Positions 1 through 7,770 of a DNA stretch of 45,948 nt are shown piece after piece; the stretch's first letter is position 1; the number at the start of each line of letters is the position of its first letter. The DNA is taken from positions 1-45,948 of the forward strand of contig DYLX01000014.1 in assembly GCA_020721875.1 (NCBI GenBank). The letters run 5' to 3'. This DNA is from Leptospira biflexa. Lineage in GTDB: Bacteria > Spirochaetota > Spirochaetia > Treponematales > Rectinemataceae. The translations under genes were made by a program, and so were the position numbers. A model generated the notes under the pieces. That model searched no databases. It saw only the letters and a program-made list of their open reading frames with translations, and had not been told where the DNA came from.

Positions 1-2
1 CG

Positions 3-143
3 GAGATGGAGAGCCTTTACTTCCCGCAGCCGGCATGGATTCTCGACACGATCCATGAGAGAATACTGCCGCTGAAGGGGCACACGCCCAGCACCGTGCA
101 GACCGCTCAAGATATCGCGCGGCGCTACCGCGCGGGTGTCTGA
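3..143 (+). CDS. C-terminal tail of an unidentified protein (partial)
   Basis: The frame is open from the left edge and ends at TGA 141-143, giving 46 residues that include the stretches LYFPQPAWILDTIHERI and STVQTAQDIARRYRAGV. I do not recognise the family. The next gene begins only a few bases downstream in the same direction, so this is probably an upstream member of the same carbohydrate operon. The 5' part lies outside the window, so length and domains are unknown. Confidence 0.5.
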   Translation, partial: EMESLYFPQPAWILDTIHERILPLKGHTPSTVQTAQDIARRYRAGV

Positions 144-151
144 GGCACAAG

Positions 152-1582
152 GTGGAAGAATCGATGCGCGATATTCATGATGCGGAACGCGTGGTGGCCG
201 ACCCGGGCGCGGCTGCGGAGGCACGCCTGGCCGCCCTCGCGGACCTGGCTCGCCTCGCCGGAATGTCCCGAGGAAGCGAAACGGGCGGCTCCGGCAATAC
301 AGCAACCGCCTTGCGCGTCCGATCCGGCGAGTCGAATAACCACATTCACACCTGCTACAGCTTCAGCCCCTACACACCCGCCTCCGCCGCGCTGGCGGCG
401 CGCAGGGCCGGGCTCGATGTGGCAGGCTCCGTCGACCACGACTCCTATGCGGCCGCCGCAGAAATGCGCGCCGCCTGTGCCCTCCTGGGCATCGGGTCGG
501 TCACCGGCTTTGAACTGCGCGTATCGCTCGCGGCAGCCGCAGCAAGTTTCCCCGAAAAAACCGCGCGCCTTCTCACCGAGCGTAAACTCAACAATCCCGA
601 CTCGGCCGGCATCATCTATATGACAGTGCAGGGCGTGCCCGCAGGCGCGCAGGTCGAGGTCGATGCCTTTCTTTTGCCTATCAGGCGCGCACGCCTCGCA
701 CGTACGCGACGCATGGCACAGCGCGCCAACGAGCTACTCTCGAGCCTCTCCCTCCCTACAATCGACTTTGAACGCGACATCCTTGCTGCCTCGAAATTCG
801 CCGATGGAGGAACCGTTACCGAACGCCACCTCCTCGCCGCGGTCTCGCGTTCGATTCTCTCCGAGGTCGCACCAGGACCTATACTCACCGCCTGGCTCGA
901 AGAAAAACTCAGCCTTGTGCTCTCGGCGTCCCAACGGCGTATTCTCTCAGATGCCAGTAACCCGTACCTTATCTACGACCTCCTTGGCACGCTCAAAGCG
1001 GGCTTTCTCGATCGAATCTTCATCCAACCACGGGAAGAATGTGTCGATGTCCGCGCCGTCATCGACCTTGCTGCGCGCGTCGGCGCGATTCCCGCATACG
1101 CCTATCTCGGCGATGTCGCTGAATCCCCTACCGGCGATAAGAAAGCCGAAAAATTCGAGGACGATATCCTCGACGAGCTCATTCCAGTGCTCCGCGAACT
1201 TGGATTCCCCGCGATCACCTACATGCCCCCGCGAAACACCAAGGCACAGCTCATCCGACTCCAGGGCCTCTGCGCACGCTACGGATTCATGGAAATTTCG
1301 GGCGTCGACATCAATCAGCCGCGTCAGTCCTTCAACTGCCCCGAGCTGCGCATGCCGGAATTCCGCCACCTCGACGACGCAACATGGGCTATGGTCGCCC
1401 ACGAAGCGCTGAGTTCGCTGGACCGCCGCTTAGGGCTCTTTTCCAGCGACAATCCCGCCGCGCGTGCGCCGATTTCCGAACGTATCGCGGAATATGCCAA
1501 AGTAGGTCGCGAACTTGACCTCTCAGACCCTTATTCTCTCAAAATGCAGGCGCAACATCTATTTGAGGAGCATCGCCCATGA
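152..1582 (+). CDS. PHP-domain metal-dependent phosphoesterase-like protein
   Basis: This 476-residue protein carries metal-binding motifs of the PHP (polymerase and histidinol phosphatase) superfamily. They are an HxH pair at H64/H66, a DHD at residues 95-97, and a late GVDINQP segment resembling the last PHP metal motif. PHP proteins hydrolyse phosphoesters with two or three bound metals; the substrate here is unknown. The start is uncertain: GTG 152 follows a GAGG 6 bases upstream, and ATG 164 is an in-frame alternative with a GGTGG upstream. It is longer than a histidinol phosphatase, with extra helical sequence in the middle. Its stop overlaps the next gene's ATG (ATGA), so it is translationally coupled to the sugar dehydrogenase and is likely part of the same catabolic pathway, perhaps as a sugar-phosphate phosphatase. 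That role is inference. Confidence 0.75.
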   Translation: MEESMRDIHDAERVVADPGAAAEARLAALADLARLAGMSRGSETGGSGNTATALRVRSGESNNHIHTCYSFSPYTPASAALAARRAGLDVAGSVDHDSYAAAAEMRAACALLGIGSVTGFELRVSLAAAAASFPEKTARLLTERKLNNPDSAGIIYMTVQGVPAGAQVEVDAFLLPIRRARLARTRRMAQRANELLSSLSLPTIDFERDILAASKFADGGTVTERHLLAAVSRSILSEVAPGPILTAWLEEKLSLVLSASQRRILSDASNPYLIYDLLGTLKAGFLDRIFIQPREECVDVRAVIDLAARVGAIPAYAYLGDVAESPTGDKKAEKFEDDILDELIPVLRELGFPAITYMPPRNTKAQLIRLQGLCARYGFMEISGVDINQPRQSFNCPELRMPEFRHLDDATWAMVAHEALSSLDRRLGLFSSDNPAARAPISERIAEYAKVGRELDLSDPYSLKMQAQHLFEEHRP

Positions 1583-2796
1583 ATACAACCGCAATTCCTG
1601 AAACCATCGCCCCCATCGTGCGGGGACTTATCCTCTCCGAAGCCTCTTTCTCCTGCATGGTGAAAGCACGTTCCGGGAGCGAGTCGTGCCCAAAGGAAAG
1701 CCTCAGACTCATTCTGAAGGGTATCGCGCCTGGCGCGCCCATCGACGATACCACACTCGCCGCTGCGCTGCGTGGGGCACTGAAGCCTCACGATGCCCAG
1801 GCTATCCGCAGCCAACTCCGCAGCGGCGACACCTGCCTTGATATCGAGAATGAACGCGGCGAAACGCTCGCTGGCTTTCACCTCATTCCGCTCGAGCCCC
1901 TCGACCGCCGCTACAAGGTTGCCGCACAGTCGCCAGGCGATCCGAGCCTCCTCTCGAGCACCGCGCGCGCCCAGGTCGTCCGCGCAAAGATTGCCTTTGT
2001 CACAGGTGGAGCCCAGGGCTTCGGCGCCGAGATCGCGCGCGGCCTCGCGCACTCGGGCGCGGTGGTTTGGATTGCCGACATCAATCTGCCCGCTGCTCAG
2101 GCCTTCGCGAAAGAGCTCTCAGCCGAGGCGAACGGTGCGATCGTCTACGCGGTCGACATCAATGTCAGCGACGAGGCTTCGGTGGCGCGCGCCTTCGCCA
2201 CAGTCGCCCAGACAAGCGGCGGCCTCGACCTCGTAGTCTCGAACGCGGGCATCCTCAAGGCCGGCTCTGTGCTCGAGCAGCCCGCGAAAGATTTCCGTCT
2301 CGTCAACGACGTGAACTACCTGGGCTTTTTCAATGTCGCGCAGCATGCCGCGCGGCTTCTGCGCCTGCAGTGGCTCGGCGCGCCCGATTGGCACACCGAC
2401 ATCATCCAAATCAACTCGAAGTCCGGGCTCGAGGGCTCTAATAAAAATGGCGCGTACGCCGGCTCGAAATTCGGCTCCATCGGGCTTGTACAGAGCTTCG
2501 CGCTGGAGCTCGTCGAGTACCATATCAAGGTAAACGCGATCTGCCCCGGCAACTTCTTCGAAGGTCCGCTCTGGTCGGATCCGCAGCGCGGCCTCTTCGT
2601 CCAGTACCTCAACTCCGGAAAAGTACCCGGTGCGAAGACCATCGAGGATGTGCGGGCTTACTACGAGGCGAAGGTTCCGATGCGACGCGGCTGCTATGGG
2701 CCCGACGTGCTCAAGGCGATCTACTACCTCGTGGAACAGGTTTACGAGACTGGCCAAGCCCTGCCGGTTACCGGTGGCCAGGTGATGTTGAGCTGA
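1579..2796 (+). CDS. SDR oxidoreductase, sorbitol-6-phosphate 2-dehydrogenase-like, with N-terminal extension
   Basis: A 405-residue short-chain dehydrogenase. The Rossmann motif GGAQGFG lies at 143-149, the NAG motif follows, and the catalytic Tyr/Lys pair is Y293 and K297. The segment around the active site (INSKSGLEGSNKN, then KVPMRRGCYGPDVL and TGQALPVTGGQVM near the C terminus) strongly recalls SrlD/GutD sorbitol-6-phosphate dehydrogenase, which oxidises D-glucitol-6-P to fructose-6-P with NAD. Classical SrlD is about 260 residues. Here about 135 residues precede the Rossmann fold and match no domain I recognise. The start overlaps the stop of the PHP gene (ATGA). The following kinase and SorE-like gene fit a hexitol/ketose phosphate pathway. 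Confidence 0.85.
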   Translation: MNTTAIPETIAPIVRGLILSEASFSCMVKARSGSESCPKESLRLILKGIAPGAPIDDTTLAAALRGALKPHDAQAIRSQLRSGDTCLDIENERGETLAGFHLIPLEPLDRRYKVAAQSPGDPSLLSSTARAQVVRAKIAFVTGGAQGFGAEIARGLAHSGAVVWIADINLPAAQAFAKELSAEANGAIVYAVDINVSDEASVARAFATVAQTSGGLDLVVSNAGILKAGSVLEQPAKDFRLVNDVNYLGFFNVAQHAARLLRLQWLGAPDWHTDIIQINSKSGLEGSNKNGAYAGSKFGSIGLVQSFALELVEYHIKVNAICPGNFFEGPLWSDPQRGLFVQYLNSGKVPGAKTIEDVRAYYEAKVPMRRGCYGPDVLKAIYYLVEQVYETGQALPVTGGQVMLS

Positions 2797-2866
2797 AACG
2801 CACGCGCGCGGTTTGCGCATATCGGCAGCGCCCGCCCGCACATAGCCTAAATACAAGGAGCACACC

Positions 2867-4396
2867 ATGACCGACGCTATTGCGGTCCTCGACATAGGAA
2901 TGACTAACAAGAAAGTTGTCCTCTACTCGACCGAGCTCGAGATGATCGCTGAGCGAAAGCGCGTCTTCCCACCGCTCATGCGCGACGGCTTCGAAACCCA
3001 CGACCTCGCGGGCATGGAAGCGTGGTTTCTCTCAACGCTCCACGATTTTGTGCGCGAATTTGAGGGCATCTATCGCATCCGCGCTATCGCAGTGAGCACG
3101 CATGGCGCGACCTTTGTCGCCACCGACGCTGCCGGAAATCCCGTAGCACCTTGCATCTACTACACCCATGAGCCGAAACGCGACTTCCACGAGCGTTTTT
3201 TCGCACTCGCCGGCGAGCGCAAGACCCTCCAATCCGTCACAGGCACTCCCGATTTCTCCGCGCTCATCAATGTGGCTAAAGGAGTATTTCTCCTCAAGGA
3301 GCGCTACCCCGAAGCGTTCGCCTCGGCGCGCTGGTTCTTGTCCTATCCGCAGTATTGGAGCATGCGGTTCACGGGTAAACCCTCCGCCGAAGGTACCTAC
3401 GTCGGCTGCCACACCTTCCTGTTCGACTGGACGAAAGGTGATTATTCGAGCGTAGCCGACGCCCTCGGCATTCGCGACCGACTCCCCACACCTATTCGGC
3501 AACCCTGGGAAGTGCTTGGCACTATCACGCCCGAGGTTGCCGCACGCACAGGCCTCTCGCCCGACACAATCGTTACGCTAGGCATCCACGACTCGAACGC
3601 TTCGATCATGCCCCACCTCGCTACGACGGGGCAACGCGACTTCGTGCTCAATTCGACCGGCACCTGGTGTGTCCTCATGCACCCCGCGGCACGCTATGGC
3701 TTCGAACCCGATGAGCTCGGCAAAGTGGTGTTCTTCAACCGATCTGCCTGGAACTCGCCGATAAAAACCGCGATCTTCCTCGGCGGCAAAGAGTATGAGA
3801 CTTGGATCAACCTCATCGCCGCGCTTCAAAACACCACGCCGTCGCGTCTTCCCCAGCCTTCGCAGGCTGATTACGCGCGCGTCCTCGCGGAGCACAAATA
3901 CTTCATTCTGCCCGAGATAGTTCCCGGATCTGGCCAATTCCCGGGCTCTGTAGCCCGCGCTGTCGAGCAGGGCGGACAATACCCCTTTCAATACCCTCTC
4001 GCCGGAATCGAAGCCGGCTCCGCCCTGCCCGAATTCCTCCGTGATCCGCAAACAGCCCAAGCTGTCCTCAACATATCAATCGTCCTTCAGACCGAGGTCG
4101 CGCTCATCCGTACCGGGCTCACCGAGGGCACCGAAATTCTCACCGAGGGCGGTTTTCGCAAGAACAACGACTACAATAGCCTCCTTGCCTCGGCCTTCCC
4201 TGCCAACCCTGTCTACCTTACCGATCTAAAGGAAGCAACGAGCTTCGGCGCCGCGATGACCGCCCTTGCCGCGTTGCGCGGAATTGATCCACTCGAGCTC
4301 TCGGGTTACATTCACGTCGAAAAAACGGCGGTGGCGCCCATGCTTGAGCCCAGTGCGCTTGCGTTGTATCGGGATATCTGGCGCACCTCAATTTAG
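2867..4396 (+). CDS. FGGY-family carbohydrate kinase
   Basis: A 509-residue sugar kinase of the FGGY family, which uses ATP to phosphorylate carbohydrates in the cytoplasm. The N-terminal phosphate-binding segment AVLDIGMTNKK, the central GIHDSNAS, the FVLNSTGTW segment of the second domain and the C-terminal GGFRKN are all visible, and length is normal for the family. An AAGGAG ribosome site precedes ATG 2867. Several members, such as rhamnulokinase and fuculokinase, phosphorylate ketoses at C1. That activity would feed a ketose-1-phosphate to the SorE-like reductase encoded next. The exact sugar cannot be read from the sequence. It lies 70 bp after the SDR gene, in the same operon. Confidence 0.88.
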   Translation: MTDAIAVLDIGMTNKKVVLYSTELEMIAERKRVFPPLMRDGFETHDLAGMEAWFLSTLHDFVREFEGIYRIRAIAVSTHGATFVATDAAGNPVAPCIYYTHEPKRDFHERFFALAGERKTLQSVTGTPDFSALINVAKGVFLLKERYPEAFASARWFLSYPQYWSMRFTGKPSAEGTYVGCHTFLFDWTKGDYSSVADALGIRDRLPTPIRQPWEVLGTITPEVAARTGLSPDTIVTLGIHDSNASIMPHLATTGQRDFVLNSTGTWCVLMHPAARYGFEPDELGKVVFFNRSAWNSPIKTAIFLGGKEYETWINLIAALQNTTPSRLPQPSQADYARVLAEHKYFILPEIVPGSGQFPGSVARAVEQGGQYPFQYPLAGIEAGSALPEFLRDPQTAQAVLNISIVLQTEVALIRTGLTEGTEILTEGGFRKNNDYNSLLASAFPANPVYLTDLKEATSFGAAMTALAALRGIDPLELSGYIHVEKTAVAPMLEPSALALYRDIWRTSI

Positions 4397-4425
4397 TATA
4401 TTTCATTGTATATAGGAGGTTTTGA

Positions 4426-5688
4426 ATGAAAACCAAAGCGGTTCGACTCTACGGAGTGAACGACCTTAGGCTCGAGGAATTCGAGCTGCCGGCTCTCAAA
4501 GATGACGAAATTCTCGCGCGCGTCGTAAGCGATTCGATATGCATGTCTTCTCACAAACTCGCCATGCAGGGCGACGCCCACAAACGCGTGCGCGCCCCTC
4601 TTGCCCAAAATCCGGTTATCATCGGCCACGAGTTTTGTGGCGAAATCGTCGAAGTGGGTAAAAAGTGGGCGCACAAGTTCAAACCAGGCACACCCTTTGC
4701 GATCCAGCCCGCCCTCAACTATAAGGGAACGCTCTGGGCCCCTGGCTACTCCTACCAATATATCGGTGGGGACGCGACCTACATCATAATCCCGAACGAA
4801 GTGATGGAGATGGACTGCCTCCTCGAGTACAAGGCCGATGCGTTCTTCATGGGCTCGCTTTCTGAGCCGGTATCATGCATTGTAGGCGCTTACCACGCGC
4901 AGTACCACACGAAGGCGGGGAACTATGTGCACGAAATGGGCATACGCGCGGGCGGCTCGCTCGCGCTTCTTGCCTCGGTGGGACCAATGGGCCTCGGTGC
5001 GATCGACTACGCGATTCATGGCGGAATCAAGCCCGCGCGTATCGTGGTGACGGACATCGACCAGGCGCGCCTCGACCGCGCCCAAAAGCTCATTCCCGTC
5101 GAATCCGCCAAAGCCGAGGGCATCGAACTCATCTACATCAACACCAAGGATATCGCCGATCCCGTCGACGCGCTCAAAAAGCTCAACGGCGGCAGACTCT
5201 TCGACGATGTCTTCGTCTTTGCGCCGATTAAGAGCCTCGTCGAGCTTGCCGACAAGCTCCTCGCTCACGATGGCTGTCTCAACTTTTTCGCGGGCCCCAC
5301 CGATCCCAACTTTTCCGCGATGTTCAACTTCTACAACGTGCACTACGAGTCGCATCACATGGTAGGCACCTCCGGCGGCAACACCGACGACATCCGCGAG
5401 TCGCTCGCCCTCATGGCCAAGGGCATGCTACGCCCCGAAACGATGATTACCCACGTAGGCGGCCTCAACGCCGTCGCCGCAACCACCATCGACCTCGACA
5501 AAATCCCCGGCGGCAAAAAGCTCATCTACACCCATAAAAAGCTCGACCTCGTCGCGCTTGCCGACTTTGCTGCACGCGGCAGGACCGACCCTTTCTACGC
5601 CGAACTCGCGCGCATCACCGCCGCCCACGACGGCCTCTGGTGCAAAGAGGCAGAGGATTACCTCCTCGCCCACGCGCCGAATATCTGA
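4426..5688 (+). CDS. Zinc-binding medium-chain dehydrogenase, L-sorbose-1-phosphate reductase (SorE)-like
   Basis: A 420-residue MDR-superfamily oxidoreductase. Probable catalytic zinc ligands are C39 and H68-E69 (GHEFCGEIV). The cofactor segment contains LLASVGPMGLGAIDYAIHGG, followed by VTDIDQARLDRA. Length and overall pattern (long family, KTKAV start, IGGDATYIIIPNE) resemble SorE/YggP rather than ordinary alcohol dehydrogenases. SorE reduces L-sorbose-1-phosphate to D-glucitol-6-phosphate, which a SorD/SrlD enzyme oxidises to fructose-6-phosphate; such an SDR is two genes upstream. A strong AGGAGG sits just before the ATG. A hairpin terminator follows, making this the last gene of the operon. 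Substrate assignment is family-level inference. Confidence 0.78.
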   Translation: MKTKAVRLYGVNDLRLEEFELPALKDDEILARVVSDSICMSSHKLAMQGDAHKRVRAPLAQNPVIIGHEFCGEIVEVGKKWAHKFKPGTPFAIQPALNYKGTLWAPGYSYQYIGGDATYIIIPNEVMEMDCLLEYKADAFFMGSLSEPVSCIVGAYHAQYHTKAGNYVHEMGIRAGGSLALLASVGPMGLGAIDYAIHGGIKPARIVVTDIDQARLDRAQKLIPVESAKAEGIELIYINTKDIADPVDALKKLNGGRLFDDVFVFAPIKSLVELADKLLAHDGCLNFFAGPTDPNFSAMFNFYNVHYESHHMVGTSGGNTDDIRESLALMAKGMLRPETMITHVGGLNAVAATTIDLDKIPGGKKLIYTHKKLDLVALADFAARGRTDPFYAELARITAAHDGLWCKEAEDYLLAHAPNI

Positions 5689-5710
5689 ACGGCACCTCAA
5701 CGTGACCTTA

Positions 5711-5752
5711 TGCGGTCGATGATTCTCTTCAGAGTCATAGACCGCTTTAATT
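5711..5752 (+). terminator. Rho-independent terminator after the sugar operon
   Basis: A 15-bp stem (5712-5726 with 5731-5745, two mismatches or wobbles) closes on a CTTC loop and runs into TTTAATTTA. It lies 24 bp past the SorE-like stop codon, so it ends the sugar operon. With a mostly paired stem it could also work for leftward transcription from the RelE-like gene. Confidence 0.8.
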
Positions 5753-5840
5753 TATGCACCTATTGTGGGCAGCGGCCGCAAATTTGAGGCCATGTGAATT
5801 ATTTTCTCTATCAAGAGGAAGAATTCCTAGCGCAACGGTC

Positions 5841-6113
5841 TTATTTGTAGGCATTCTTACAGTTTTCTATGTCGAGAAGAAAGATGATCACAGTCAGTTC
5901 AGAGATAGTATAAAAAAGCCTGTAGTCTCCGATTCTGAAACGATATACATCTTTAAATTCACCTCTAAGCTTTTTTATCTGTGGGCCAAAATAAGGATTC
6001 TCACGCAAAATTGGGTACACATAGTTTCGAATCTTTGGATAGAGATACGTGAATTTTTGAGACTCGATTTTCTTTTGAAATGTTTCTGTCTCGGCAATTT
6101 TGAAGTCATTCAA
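5841..6113 (-). CDS. RelE/ParE-superfamily toxin-like protein, no visible antitoxin
   Basis: A 90-residue protein with the RelE/ParE pattern: an N-terminal helix (FQKKIESQKFTYL), a central PYFGPQIKKLRGEF segment, then the core strands YRFRIGDYRLFYTI and IIFLLDIE. These are typical of type II toxin-antitoxin mRNA interferases or gyrase poisons. The gene is strongly AT-rich compared with its neighbours, a sign of transfer. Antitoxins normally overlap or abut the toxin. The 200 bp upstream contain only very short open frames. One frame of about 30 codons ends in a TGA near the toxin ATG but lacks any start codon and could be an antitoxin remnant. It may instead be a solitary or inactive toxin. 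Confidence 0.72.
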   Translation of the reverse strand: MNDFKIAETETFQKKIESQKFTYLYPKIRNYVYPILRENPYFGPQIKKLRGEFKDVYRFRIGDYRLFYTISELTVIIFLLDIENCKNAYK

Positions 6114-6240
6114 TTATAGTGTACCTTTTAGAAACGATATCAGGAGATATAATCGAAAGTTGTGGATGAGATAGAACGCGGACGCCCTTTTTTAGGTTTT
6201 ATAATAATGAAACATTTTCTTCTATTCTAATATGTTTCTA

Positions 6241-6295
6241 TTGACAGAATCAACAACATAGTGTACATTCGCTTGCACGTAATGTATCTATACAT
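6241..6295 (+). promoter_or_regulatory. Probable trp operon promoter with dyad operator
   Basis: A perfect -35 TTGACA (6241-6246), a 17-bp spacer and a -10 TACATT (6264-6269) precede trpE by about 50 bp. Just downstream of the predicted start site is the dyad ATGTAT-CT-ATACAT (6282-6295), a candidate repressor site within the leader. No leader peptide rich in Trp codons and no attenuator stem-loop were seen between the promoter and trpE, so control is more likely at initiation. Confidence 0.55.
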
Positions 6296-6318
6296 AGAAA
6301 CACCCCAAGGAGTGCCCA

Positions 6319-7755
6319 ATGAGCGGACACAGAGGAGATGAGATTATATTTTCGATACCGGGAGAACGCTTTACGCCATTTACTCTAGCAAAGAAGCTGG
6401 GTGCAAAAGCTATTTTGGAATCGGCATCGTTCAAGCAGGGACGCGAACGCTATTCGATCCTTCTTATTGACGAGGCTTTCCGTGTGCGCCAGGAGAGAGA
6501 TGGTGTGTCCTTTGTGATCAACGGTATCTCTCATCCATGGGCAAGTTCATCAGAATTCGCAGAGCGACGCAGAGGTACGCCTGATATACTTGACGCCCTT
6601 TCTTATATAGCTTCGCAGAATGCAGGAGCAGCTCCTCATTTACCTGTTCCCGCCAGCGGAATAGGTTTTCTTGGCTACGATTTCGCAGCGCGCTGCGACA
6701 CGGTTAAGATTGCAGCGAAGCCCGATCCAATAAGTGTGCCAGAGGCTGAATTTATTATCGGCCACCTGTACCTGGTGTTTGACCATTTCACCGATACCAT
6801 CCATGGTATCGCGCTTAACTATACAGAGCACGAGATCGATCTTGATTCCAAAATCAGGGATGTAAAAAGGCGGCTTTCAGATCTAGATTTCAACCACCTG
6901 GCACCTCCAGAGGAAGCAGTTTCTTTTAACGTTATTTCCGACGAAGAAACTGACAAAATGGCCTATATGGATGGAGTCGAGAAAATCCGCGAGCATATCA
7001 TCGCGGGCGACATCGTGCAGGCTGTTCTTTCTCGTCGACTTGTTGTGGAATCGAGTTTGGACGCACGGGAAGGGTATCGACGAATTCGATCAGCAAGCCC
7101 ATCGCCGTATCTATTCTCTATCGATTTTGGAACCTATGCCCTTGTTGGCGCTTCGCCTGAAAACCTGGTTCGCCTACGCAATGGGGTCGCCTCAATTCGT
7201 CCAATTGCGGGTACCCGGCGAAGGGGCTCTACGCCTAGTGAGGATATTGAGCTAGAGAAAGAACTCCTTAATGATCCAAAGGAGCGGGCCGAACATCTTA
7301 TGCTGGTAGATTTAGCGCGAAACGATCTCGGCCGTGCCTGTACACCAGGTTCTGTGCGCGTCACGCGCAATTTCGAACCAGAGCGTTTTTCTCACGTCAT
7401 TCATCTCGTCTCGGAGGTGGAGGGCATTCCTGCAAAAGACCATACGAATTTAGATGTGCTGAGATCAGCATTTCCTGCGGGGACTGTCAGTGGTGCGCCA
7501 AAAATCAAAGCGATGGAAATTATATCCGACCTTGAACCTGTGGACAGGAGTTTTTATGCAGGAGCCGTTGGCTATCTTGATGCAGCGGGCGGGTTTGATA
7601 TGTGCATCACCATACGCTCAGCTCTGGTAAAGGATGGACGCTGGTACCTTCAGTCTGGGGCTGGGATTGTGTATGGCTCCAAGCCTGAACGTGAATGGGA
7701 AGAGACAAATGAGAAACTCGCCGCGCTTCGTGCAGCATTGAGCGGTGTAAAGTAA
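6319..7755 (+). CDS. trpE: Anthranilate synthase component I
   Basis: A 478-residue chorismate-binding enzyme. It converts chorismate plus ammonia (from the glutaminase partner) to anthranilate, the first step of tryptophan synthesis. The feedback-site region LESASFKQGRERYSILL is near residues 35-50. The catalytic C-terminal half contains IAGTRRRG, DLARNDLGRAC, GTVSGAPKIKAMEI and GAGIVYGSKPEREWEE, all characteristic of TrpE/PabB; operon context makes it TrpE. AAGGAG precedes the ATG. It heads the trp operon, 15 bp before trpGD. Its codon use is visibly less GC-rich than the sugar operon upstream. Confidence 0.95.
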   Translation: MSGHRGDEIIFSIPGERFTPFTLAKKLGAKAILESASFKQGRERYSILLIDEAFRVRQERDGVSFVINGISHPWASSSEFAERRRGTPDILDALSYIASQNAGAAPHLPVPASGIGFLGYDFAARCDTVKIAAKPDPISVPEAEFIIGHLYLVFDHFTDTIHGIALNYTEHEIDLDSKIRDVKRRLSDLDFNHLAPPEEAVSFNVISDEETDKMAYMDGVEKIREHIIAGDIVQAVLSRRLVVESSLDAREGYRRIRSASPSPYLFSIDFGTYALVGASPENLVRLRNGVASIRPIAGTRRRGSTPSEDIELEKELLNDPKERAEHLMLVDLARNDLGRACTPGSVRVTRNFEPERFSHVIHLVSEVEGIPAKDHTNLDVLRSAFPAGTVSGAPKIKAMEIISDLEPVDRSFYAGAVGYLDAAGGFDMCITIRSALVKDGRWYLQSGAGIVYGSKPEREWEETNEKLAALRAALSGVK

Positions 7756-7770
7756 ACAAGAGGCAGAAAA

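Noticed and set aside
5754..6119. Plus-strand frame of 121 codons over the toxin region
   Set aside because: It is antisense to the RelE-like frame, which shows a recognisable family pattern. No ribosome site precedes this frame.
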